Source: Lolium rigidum
Taxonomy: Eukaryota; Streptophyta; Magnoliopsida; Poales; Poaceae
Length of the DNA: 64,000 nt
NCBI RefSeq assembly: GCF_022539505.1
Contig: NC_061513.1
Location: 182,558,017-182,622,016, forward strand
Reading direction: 5' to 3'
Under the pieces are notes generated by a model, which saw only the letters and a program-made list of their open reading frames with translations, made no database searches and had not been told where the DNA came from. The position numbers and the translations under genes are program-made. This document shows positions 33,918-43,790 of the stretch, in pieces; position 1 is the stretch's first letter, and each line of letters starts with the position of its first letter.

Positions 33918-34655
33918 ATGTACAAGAGTGAGCTTCTTATTCTATTTCCCGATTTAAAACATGGATTGTTTGATGCGAAAATTAAAAAACCTATGAAATC
34001 TTATTTGCATGCTGGTAGTAATATTAGTATGAACGCTTTGAACACCATTGTTGATAATGATATAGAAAGTTCTAAGCTTGGGGAAGCTGGTTTTCATGAT
34101 ATTTTTAGTCCCCCAAGCATTGAGGAGAAAATTTTCTTTGATGATACTTTGCCTCCTATTTCTGATGATGATAATGATAGTGGTCTTTTGGTGCCACCTA
34201 CTATGGAGAGTAAATTTTGTTGTGATTATACTATGCCTCCTACACTTGATGAGAATAATAATGATAGCTACTTCGTTGAATTTGCTCCCACTATTACTAA
34301 TAAAATTGACTATGCTTATGTGGAGAGTAATAATTTTATGCATGAGACTCATGATAAGAATGCTTTATGTGATAGTTATATTGTTGAGTTTGCTCATGTT
34401 GCTACTGAAAGTTATTATGAGAGAGGAAAATATGGTTGTAGAAATTTTCATGTTACTAAAATGCCTCTCTATGTGCTGAAATTTTTGAAGCTACACTTGT
34501 TTTATCTTCCTATGCTTGTTACTTTGCTCTTCATGAACTTGTTTATTTACAAGATTCCTATGCATAGGAAGCATGTTAGACTTAAATGTGTTTTGAATTT
34601 GCCTCTTGATGCTCTCTTTTGCTTCACATACTATTTCTTGCGAGTGCATCATTAA
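33918..34655 (+). CDS. Element-borne 245-residue ORF with hydrophobic C terminus
   Basis: Open from an ATG 139 bp after the primer site, in the position of gag. Residues 1-60 contain IKKPMKSYLHA and SSKLGEAG. Residues 60-120 are acidic and Pro-rich with repeated MPPT/LPPI-type units. Residues 150-180 hold CDSYIVEFAH and YERGKYGCRNFHVTK. Residues 184-212 are strongly hydrophobic (a candidate membrane helix), and a second hydrophobic stretch spans 225-242. There is no zinc knuckle, protease or RT motif. The decayed copy at 8929-9593 keeps the same layout. Role unknown; it could be a relic of gag or an accessory protein. Confidence 0.5.
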   Translation: MYKSELLILFPDLKHGLFDAKIKKPMKSYLHAGSNISMNALNTIVDNDIESSKLGEAGFHDIFSPPSIEEKIFFDDTLPPISDDDNDSGLLVPPTMESKFCCDYTMPPTLDENNNDSYFVEFAPTITNKIDYAYVESNNFMHETHDKNALCDSYIVEFAHVATESYYERGKYGCRNFHVTKMPLYVLKFLKLHLFYLPMLVTLLFMNLFIYKIPMHRKHVRLKCVLNLPLDALFCFTYYFLRVHH

Positions 34656-37239
34656 AACTCGCTGAGCCCATCTTAATGGCTATAAAGAAAGAACTTCTTG
34701 GGAGATAACCCATGTGTTATTTTGCTACAGTACTTTGTTTTATATTTGTGTCTTGGAAGTTGTTTACTACTGTAGCAACCTCTCCTTATCTTAGTTTTAT
34801 GTTTTGTTGTGCCAAGTAAAGTCTTTGATAGTAAAGTAAGTACTAGATTTGGATTACTGCGCAGTAAACAGATTTCTTTGCTGTCACGAATCTGGGTCTA
34901 ATTCTCTGTAGGTAACTCAGAAAATTATGCCAATTTACGTGAGTGATCCTCAGATATGTACGCAACTTTCATTCAATTTGAGCATTTTCATTTGAGCAAG
35001 TCTGGTGGCCTAATAAAATCCATCTTTACGGACTGTTCTGTTTTGACAGATTCTGCCTTTTATTTCGCATTGCCTCTTTTGCTATGTTGGATGAATTTCT
35101 TTGATCCATTAATGTCCAGTAGCTTTATGCAATGTCCAGAAGTGTTAAGAATGATTGTGTCACCTCTGAACATGTTAATTTTTATTGTCCACTAACCCTC
35201 TAATGAGTTGTTTCGAGTTTGGTGTGGAGGAAGTTTTCAAGGGTCAAGAGAGGAGGATGATATACTACGATCAAGAAGAGTGAAAAGTCTAAGCTTAGGG
35301 ATGCCCCGGTGGTTCATCCCTGCATATATCAAGAAGACTCAAGCGTCTAAGCTTGGGGATGCCCAAGGCATCCCCTTCTTCATCGATAAATTATCAGGTT
35401 CCTTCTCTTGAAACTATATTTTTATTCGGTCACATCTTATGTGCTTTACTTGGAGCGTCTGTGTGCTTTTGTTTTTGTTTTTGTTTGAATAAATTGGATT
35501 ACATCATGCTTGTGTGGGAGAGAGACACGCTCCGCTGGTTCATATGAACACATGTGTTCTTAGCTCATAATATTCATGGCGAAGTTTCCTCTTCGTTAAA
35601 TTGTTATATGGTTGGAATTGGAAAATGATACATGTAGTAATTGCTATAATGTCTTGGGTAATGTGATACTTGGCAATTGTTGTGCTCATGTTTAAGCTCT
35701 TGCATCATATACTTTGCACCTATTAGTGAAGAATACATAGAGCATGCTAAAATTTGGTTTGCATAATTGGTCTCTCTAAAGTCTAGATAATTTCTAGTAT
35801 TGAGTTTTGAACAACAAGGAAGACAGTGTAGAGTCTTATAATGTTTTCAATATGTCTTTTATGTGAGTTTTGCTGCACCAGTTCATCCTTGTGTTTGTTT
35901 CAAATAAGCCTTGCTAGCCTAAACCTTGTATCGAGAGGGAATACTTCTCATGCATCCAAAATACTTGAGCCAACCACTATGCCATTTGTGTCCACCATAT
36001 CTACCTATACTACATGGTATTTTCCCGCCATTCCAAAGTAAATTGCTTGAGTGATACCTTTAAAATTCCATCATTCACCTTTGCAATATATAGCTCATGG
36101 GACAAATAGCTTAAAAACTATTGTGGTATTGAATATGTAATTATGCACTTTATCTCTTATTAAGTTGCTTGTTGTGCGATAACCATGTTTATCGGGAACG
36201 CCATCAACTCATTGTTGAATTTCATGTGAGTTGCTATGCATGTTCGTCTTGTCCGAAGTAAGGGCGATCTACACCGAGTTGAATGGTTTGAGCATGCATA
36301 TTGTGAGAGAAGAACATTGGGCCGCTAACTAAAGCCATGATTCATGGTGGAAGTTTCAGTTTTGGACAAACATCCTCAAATCTCTAATGAGAAAAGAATT
36401 AATTGTTGTCAAATGCTTAAAGCATTAAAAGAGGAGTCCATTATCTCGTTGTCTATGTTGTCCCGGTATGGATGTCTAAGTTGAGAATAATCAAAAGCGA
36501 GAAATCCAAATGCGAGCTTTCTCCTTAGACCTTTGTACGAGCGGCATAGAGGTACCCCTTTGTGAAACTTGGTTAAAGCATATGTATTGCGGTGATAATC
36601 CGGTAGTCCAAGCTAATTAGGACAAGGTGCGGGCACTATTGGTACACTATGCATGAGGCTTGCAACTTATAAGATATAATTTACATGATGCATATGCTTT
36701 ATTACTACCGTTGACAAAATTGTTTCATGTTTTCAAAATCAAAGCTCTAGCACAAATATAGCAATCGATGCTTTTCCTCTATGGAGGACCATTCTTTTAC
36801 TTTCATTGTTGAGTCAGCTCACCTATTTCTCTCCATCTCAAGAAGCAAACACTTGTGTGAACTCGTGCATTGATTCTTACATATTTGCATATTGCATTTG
36901 TTATATTGCTTTGCATTGACAATTATCCATGAGATATACATGTTATAAGTTGAAAGCAACCGCTGAAACTTAATCTTCCTTTGTGTTGCTTCAATACCTT
37001 TACTTTGAATTATTACTTTATGAGTTAACTCTTATGCAAGACTTATTGATGCTTGTCTTGAAGTGCTATTCATGAAAAGTCTTTGCTTTATGATTCAGCT
37101 TGTTTACCCATGTCATATACATTGTTTTGATCGCTGCATTCACTACATATGCTTTACAAATAGTATGATCAAGTTTATGATGGCATGTCACTCCGTAAAT
37201 TATCTTTGTTATCGTTTTACTCGCTCGGGACGAGCAGAA

Positions 37240-37255
37240 CTAAGCTTGGGGATGC
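37240..37255 (+). promoter_or_regulatory. Polypurine tract
   Basis: CTAAGCTTGGGGATGC directly before the 3' LTR. Near-identical internal copies lie at 35289-35304 and 35347-35362, and a partial one at 34072-34090. Confidence 0.65.
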
Positions 37256-38692
37256 TGATACGTCTCCAACGTATCGATAATTTCTTGTGTTCCATGCCAC
37301 ATTATTGATGTTATCTACATGTTATATGCACACTTTATGTCATATTCGTGCATTTTCTCGGAACTAACCTATTAACAAGATGCCGAAGTGCCAGCTCTCG
37401 TTTTCTGCTGTTTTTGGTTTCGTAAATCCTAGTAACGAAATATTCTCGGAATCGGACGAAATCAACGCCCAGGTTCCTATTTTACCCGGAAGCATCCAGA
37501 ACACACGAGAACCGCCAGAGAAGGGGGGCAGGGCCACCACACCCCGGCGCGGCCAAGGGGGGGGGGCGCGCCCCCCTAGGGTGTGGGCCCCCCAGAAGCC
37601 CTCCGACTCCGACTCTTCGCCTATTTAAGTCGCCGTGACCTAAAACCTCGACACCAATTGACGAAACTCCAGAAAGACTCCAGGGGCGCCGCCGCCATCG
37701 CGAAACTCCAATTCGGGGGACAGAACTCTCCGCTCCGGCACCCGCCGGACGGGGAAGTTTCCCCGGAGCCATCTCCACCGCCGTCTTCCACCGCCATCTT
37801 CACCGCCATCGCTGCCCCCATGATGAGGAGGGAGTAATTCACCCTCGAGGCTCGAGGGCTCGTACCGTAGCTATGTGGTTCATCTCTCTCCCATGTACCT
37901 CAATACAATAATCTCATGAGCTGCTTTACATGATTGAGATTCATATGAGTTTGTATCACTACTATCTATGTGCTACTCTAGTGATGTTATTAAAGTAGTT
38001 CTATTCCTCCCGCACGTGTGTAAAGGCGACGAGTGTGTGCACCGTGTTAGTACTTGGTTTATGCTATGATCATGATCTCTTGTAGATTGCGAAGTTAACT
38101 ATTGCTATGATAATATTGATGCGATCTATTCCTCCTACATATGCATGCTAGTACTTGGTTTAGTCTGTTGATCTATCTTACACTAAAGGTTACTAAAATA
38201 TGAGCATTATTGTGGAGCTTGTTAACTCCGGCATTGAGGGTTCGTGTAATCCTACGCAATGTGTTCATCATCCAACAAAAGTGTAGAGTATGCATTTATC
38301 TATTCTGTTATGTGATCAATGTTGAGAGTGTCCACTAGTGAAAGTGTAATCCCTAGGCCTTGTTCCTAAATATCGCTATCGCTGCTTGTTTACTCGTTTT
38401 ACTATCGCGTTACTATTGCTACGCGTTACTACCGCTCATATTTATTCATACCACCCGTATTTCACTATCTCTTCGCTCGAACTAGTGCACCTATTAGGTG
38501 TGTTGGGGACACAAGAGACTTCTTGCTTTGTGGTTGCAGGGTTGCATGAGAGGGATATCTTTGACCTCTTCCTCCCTGAGTTCGATAAACCTTGGGTGAT
38601 CCACTTAAGGGAAAACTTGCTGTTGTTCTACAAACCTCTGCTCTTGGGGGCCCAACACTGTCTACAGGAAAGGAGGGGGAACGTAGACATCA
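37256..38692 (+). repeat. 3' LTR
   Basis: TGATACGTCTCC to CGTAGACATCA, 1437 bp, followed by the AACAC duplication. Confidence 0.88.
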
Positions 38693-39839
38693 AACACCCT
38701 ATGCAACCACCGATCTGGCCGAACAGATCGGAGATTCTGCTCCAGACTACGGGCATACAGCCCAGAACCAGCCTAACTACGAACCTATACAGGGGCCGGT
38801 CTCCATCCCTCCAACCCCTCCAGCCGGCGAGGCTGCCGGAGAAGGTGGAGGAAGGAGCCAGGGGCGACTTGGAGACTCTCAAGAGAAGGAGAGGAGGAGA
38901 GCGGTGCGGGGTGGGGAAAGTCGATTGTTAACGATGAGGGTATAATTTTGACACTTCAAACTTGGATTTTTCAACAGTTCAAACTTCAATTTCGACACTT
39001 TGATACATTCAAACGCGACTTTGATAATGCATATAACTCGACTTCGACATTACCCGACACTTCAGAGTTTGACACGCACTAGACCTCAACTCCAACAAAC
39101 ACCAGAACTCTACTCCAATATAGCAATACACACTAATGAAGGAATTTCCTGATATCACCCTAGAAGTCATTGTCATCGAACAAGATGTAGAGCATCCACA
39201 CCTCGGTAGCGAGGAACTCGGCCTCCTGCGACTCTAAGTTGAGCTCACACCACGGCCAGCCGAAACTACACATCGTTTCGTCGTACGCACGTGCATCCAG
39301 CTCAGGCGATTTGATTGTGTCGAGCCACCACCGCTAGTCGTCGCACAAAATCTCGTCGCGTAGCGACCGGACTGTCACATCTGAATGCCAAGAAGATGGT
39401 GCGACTCTCCACGCAATAGCGTGGCGGCATGCCATGGCAACGGCGGTGGAGCTCGACATGGGGAGGTGCAATTCTGTCGCTCGCGGATCAGTGGGTGAAC
39501 GATGCGGTGGGGCTCAATTCCATCGGAACAGCTGAAGATTCGACGAGGCGGCGGCAAAATCACTCAGATTTCGGCGGCAGCATGGCGAGGGAGGCGGGAG
39601 GTTTCACCCAAACAGTTGACAACATGCATGGCGTTTTATTTGTGGCATCCGCTGCGAGGTGCTGCAATTTTTTAGCACTTGGGTTAAAACTTTGAGGTTG
39701 TTGCAAAAAAATTGCAAAGCCCAAACAATTTTGTAGCACTTGTTGGAGAGGTTTTTTTTTTGGCCCCAAGTGCTATGCTACAAAAGCTATTTTCTATGGC
39801 ACCTAACTTATTATGCATCATCCGTTAGAGATGCTCTTA

Positions 39840-40688
39840 AGGGCGTATCAAATGAGAGTGTATTTTATTGTTACACTGAGAGAAAAGTCTTTTCGTGTGC
39901 ATTTTTCTTTTAGTTTGTCATGATGGTGGGAGTGCCATACAAAAGGAGGGGTAAATATTGGCATAAGTTTTGATAAATTGTGTAATTAGGATGATAAATT
40001 ACTATAATGGGGTAATTTTTGTCAAAATTGTCAGACTAGAGGGTAAAAAATGGAATTCACTTATAAAAAAATATTATTTTTCATCAAACAACCTGACTTT
40101 ACTAATTGTCCGAGTAAAGTGCACCATCTAAGCAAATTTGCACAAACACAAACAATAAGACATATGAAAATACCAAAGTTACATTAAAGCTCCTCGAAGT
40201 TTACACTTCCTTTTGCATTTGCACATTCAACTTGATCTCTCTTAAAGAAACCGTGGAAGAGAAAAGCAGCTAGGAGCTGGACTACCCACAAATTGGTGGT
40301 CGTATTGGCGAGAAAGAAAGCCACGGGCCCAGGCACACAAAAGAGCAAGCCATGTGAACCATTGACCAGATAAAGTTGACACTACTTTTACCACCCACAT
40401 GACAAATATAATGTCAAAATACAAGAATCTAACCCACCAGATCAAGAGCATATGATCCATGAAGCAAAAAAAAAGCACCAACATGCTCCTGATGTTTGTC
40501 ATATTGAACACGACAAACACACCTGATAGCTGATGTGGTTTGCTATGAGGAGGATGTATATATGTATGCCCAAGTTTCGGAACTCATGATAGAAGTCATG
40601 CAAACTATTGTGTATATGAACACACTACCACATTATTTATCTATCATGTCACATACACTTAATTATGTATCAACACACAATATGAAAA
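39840..40688. other. No gene seen
   Basis: AT-rich DNA between the Harbinger-type element and a LINE tail. No ORF with family signature, no clear repeat borders. Confidence 0.4.
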
Positions 40689-40918
40689 GATATTTTTTTG
40701 AGTGTGTCCGCCTTTATTAATAATCAACAACCATTGGAACACATAAATTCTCAGGCGGAGCTAAAAGCCAGACTTGGTGGCCAGGATCATCTACAACTAC
40801 CCTCCTCGCTAAGCGATGAGCATCCTTATTGGAGTTCCATAGTTTATGGCAGAAGAAGACAACTTGAAACTCTAAATTCGACACCTTGATCTCCCGCGTA
40901 ATGTGGGCATAGACTCTC
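40689..40918 (-). mobile_element. L1-type LINE 3' end with RNase H-like tail, split by an LTR
   Basis: The minus strand encodes VFFCHKLWNSNKDAHRLARR and then VWLLAPPENLCVP, the N-x-x-A-H-x-L-A signature of the RNase H-like (RVT_3) domain that ends many plant L1 LINEs. It stops at 40717. A short T run on the plus strand (about 40690) is the poly(A) tail in reverse. The reading frame is cut at 40919, where an LTR begins; the rest must lie beyond the window. A host RVT_3 gene is an alternative. Confidence 0.6.
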
Positions 40919-42685
40919 TGTAAGGGTACATTGCCCCTATGTGTGGTTTTGGTAATTAATGACAACCTCTATGGACTAATGTTTTCATTGAGTTTCAATG
41001 AAGGAATACCATAGGTACTACTTGTAGTCCATGTGTTGGATTCAAGTATGGATGCCATGATGATAAAAGATATACCTTGAGTATCGGCATCAAGATCATT
41101 GATTTGAAGTCATATATGTGATATGATCAAGAACAAGAAATGAAGATGGAGTTCTTATGTGGAACTCAACATTAGCCATGCTCTAGCTTATGTGATAAGC
41201 AATGAATGATCAAGATCTTGAGTGCTTGATTCCAAGTGAAGAATCCAAGTTATGGATCTAAGTCGGTGTCATATTGTCTCATAAGTTGAGCTATGGCTGA
41301 CTAAGATTTTAGAGCATGCAAACAAATTAAGAATTCTATATACACCTCAAGACAGCATGATAGAGCATGAGAAGATACAAGGTTGACCAGTACAAAGAGT
41401 GAAGAATAGATTCAAGTTTGGTCAACACATGAAGCATGAAGAATGTGCCATGTTAAGTCATGTGGTATGGTAAGCCTTGTCAATTATGCTTCATGAACTA
41501 ACCCATCATATATGTGCCCTTGTGTTGTCTATGTGGGTTAGGTATCTTTCCATGGGCATGCATCAAAAGTGAGATCTCATATAGCCCATGAGAGGATGAC
41601 ATCAAGTGGTGATCGTCATCAAGGTTGAGTTGGGAAAGTTCAAGTTGAGCATCTCAAGAGGATCATATGCTTGAAGATTGCCGTCTATTTGGTGATAATG
41701 GACATGTGAAGATGTGCATCAATGGAGCTTTCCCATCATGTGTATGGGGGAGCATTTGTGAGTCTTCACGAAGCAACAATGAACAAGTAAGGCATTCCGG
41801 CTTGAGTGGAGCTTGAAGAGTTAGCATCAAGATCAAGCAGTATGCGCAAGGCAAAGGTATGGCCTTGCTAGGTTTTCCTTTTACCGGTCAAGGTGGTTGT
41901 TGGGAGACCGGATTATAGGATACAGAGCTGCACTATCAAGAGGGGCTTTCGGTTGGGTAACTTGATCGCATCGTCTTAGGGAGCTCAATCCTTTGCATAC
42001 TTGGCATATCCCTATTTATTCTTGGTGTTTCTCTGTGTAAGGTTCTTGAGCTTGTTGCTAGCTTTACAACAAGCTCAAGTTCATCGAAAACGGAATCCGC
42101 ATGCATCTTCTACTGTGTTTTCGAGTTTGGACGTCTTCACCGTTTCTTGACGGTGGGAGACTCCCTCTCTAGAATCTCTAAAAATATCCTGTGAGGAGTC
42201 TCCATATTTCTTGACGGTTCTATTTGTCGTTATCTTTCCAACAAAATTGGTTTCATGTCAATCGGAGTTCGGGAGCATTTTCTGTTTTAAAAGGAAAAGA
42301 AAAGGTCTTCAAGGTCCTATGTATTCTGGCAGTGTCGCTCGGTGCCCACCCGGCCTATTGTCTGGTTGGACCGGCCGTGGCACCGGCTGGCCCGGCGCCG
42401 ACCGGCCCCTGGACCGGTGCACACCGGGCACTATCCAGTAAGGTTTCCAGCTTCGCCCGGTGCTGGTCCGGCCTGAGGTCCGGTTTGGACCGGACTGAGG
42501 TCCGGTTTGGACCGGCCGGGTCCGGCCCCTCGTCCGGTCTGACCGGGCGGTCGACCGGCCTCCCCGGCGCAGGTTCTGTAAGTCCTGGACTCGCCTAGGT
42601 CTCGGCGCGGCGCACGATCCGGTGCCGTCCGGATGGTACGGCCTGTGGCCCGGTCTGACCGGCCCCTGAACCGGATGGCCCGGCC
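40919..42685 (+). mobile_element. LTR fragment with CCGG-rich array
   Basis: Begins TGTAAGGGTACATTGCCCC after CTCTC (40914-40918), like a grass LTR start. From 42340 to 42685 it is packed with GACCGGnCC and CCGGTCTGACCGG-type strings. It is cut at 42686 by another element, so its end is outside the window or lost. Confidence 0.6.
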
Positions 42686-43790
42686 TGATAAGAGCTAAGC
42701 CCTAGGGGAGGCCCGATCTTCACGAATTTGGGTGGGATTCGTGGGGGAGGTGGTAGAACGCGAAGAACACGAAGGGGATCGGAGATACAAACTCACACAC
42801 ACACAAATTGGTTTGTCCTTGTTGGCCCGAACCACCAACTCGGTAGAAGTTGCGAGAAAAGACCTTTCGGTAGAAGTCCCGCAAAAAGATCGACGAATCA
42901 AAACCTAGAGATCTAGAAGGGTGAAAAGATCGAGGTTGATAGAAGTGCAAGAAAAAGACCCAAAAGGTAGAAGTGCAAGAAAAAGACCAACAATCGATAG
43001 AAGTCACCAAAGAGATCACAAGGATTCAACAAGGAGATCGCGTGGTACAAGATCTAGGATCTATGGTAGGGGTTCCCACATGGGGGCAAGAGCAAAGCTC
43101 AAGTTTAAAATCAACAAGTCTGAATCTCAGATCTGAGCCAACAAGGCTATTTATAGTTGGTGGGGCGAAGGGGTAAGTTACATGCTGAAACGTGTTGTTT
43201 TGAGCTGAAAGTCGTGCAGGCGGAAGTTTCGGTCACTGGGGGCGGAAGTTCCGGTCGGGGCAGAAGTTCCGGTCTCAAGAGGCGGAAGTTCCAGTCGGGG
43301 CGGTACTTCCGGCCAACTTCCGGTCTAGTTCCGAAAATGATCGTTTTCCTTGCAGAAACATCCCGGGGGCTCGGAGCTTGATTTTGGAACTAGGGCGGAA
43401 CTTCGGTGGAAGTTCCGGTCGCTCGGGGCGGAAGTTCTGGCTGGATCCTCTTCACAGGGTGCTGGGCAGCATCTGGGAGGCATCTGGGAGGAAGTTCCGG
43501 TCCTGGGGGTGGAACTTCCGGCTGGGGCGCTGGAGCTCCATCTTCTTCGTCTTCAGCTCCCTCTTCCTTGGCTTGGTCTCCATGGCTTGTGTCTTGGTCG
43601 ATGTACCTGATTGAACACAGGGTATTTGCATGAAGTAGTATGCCATCCAAGGACGTGTCAAATGTATACGTGGAAAGGAGCGAATTCACCTCTTGGTCTA
43701 TAGCTTTGGCCCGAGCTCGTGTCATTGGGCCACGATGAGGGCTTGTCGGTCTTGAGGAGGAGGTGTCCAAAAGCCACCCCGTATCATCTC
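42686..43790 (-). mobile_element. Ty3/gypsy element, 3' end with LTR (minus strand), split
   Basis: On the minus strand a pol C-terminal tail (RGPMTRARAKAIDQEVNSLL, then a Pro/Glu-rich tail, stop at 43390) is followed by LTR sequence. The LTR has a TATAAATA at 43155-43148 and ends in GCTCTTATCA at 42686. The array of CGGAACTTCCGG palindromes (43200-43530) straddles the tail and the LTR. The element is cut by a LARD-like insertion at 43791; its 5' part lies beyond the window. The LTR start was not located. Confidence 0.65.
43148..43155 (-). promoter_or_regulatory. LTR TATA box
   Basis: TATAAATA on the minus strand in the context CCAACTATAAATAGCC, immediately after the CGGAACTTCCGG array. Confidence 0.6.

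Larger units (their letters stand above)
32273..38692 (+). mobile_element. Complete non-autonomous LTR retrotransposon, TSD AACAC
   Basis: The 6420-bp element has a 5' LTR at 32273-33751 and a 3' LTR at 37256-38692. TSD AACAC is at 32268-32272 and 38693-38697. It has a tRNA-Asp primer site and a polypurine tract. Its 3.5-kb interior is colinear, in opposite orientation, with that of the element at 4742-11445. There is no gag/pol; one 245-codon ORF is intact. Mobilisation would need gag and pol supplied by another element. Confidence 0.9.
31333..39836. mobile_element. Harbinger-type element, interrupted by an LTR element
   Basis: Left end GAGCATCTCTGCAAAA, right end (reverse complement) GAGCATCTCTAACGGA. 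The ten shared terminal bases are flanked by TTA on both sides (31330-31332, 39837-39839), the PIF/Harbinger target. Removing the nested LTR element (32273-38692) and one AACAC leaves about 2.1 kb. No DDE transposase is visible. On the minus strand at 39160-39330 a peptide with CSFGWPWCELNLESQEAEFL and a DDNDF terminus looks coding. An alternative left end is the GAGCATCTCCAACAGG at about 30580. Confidence 0.5.
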
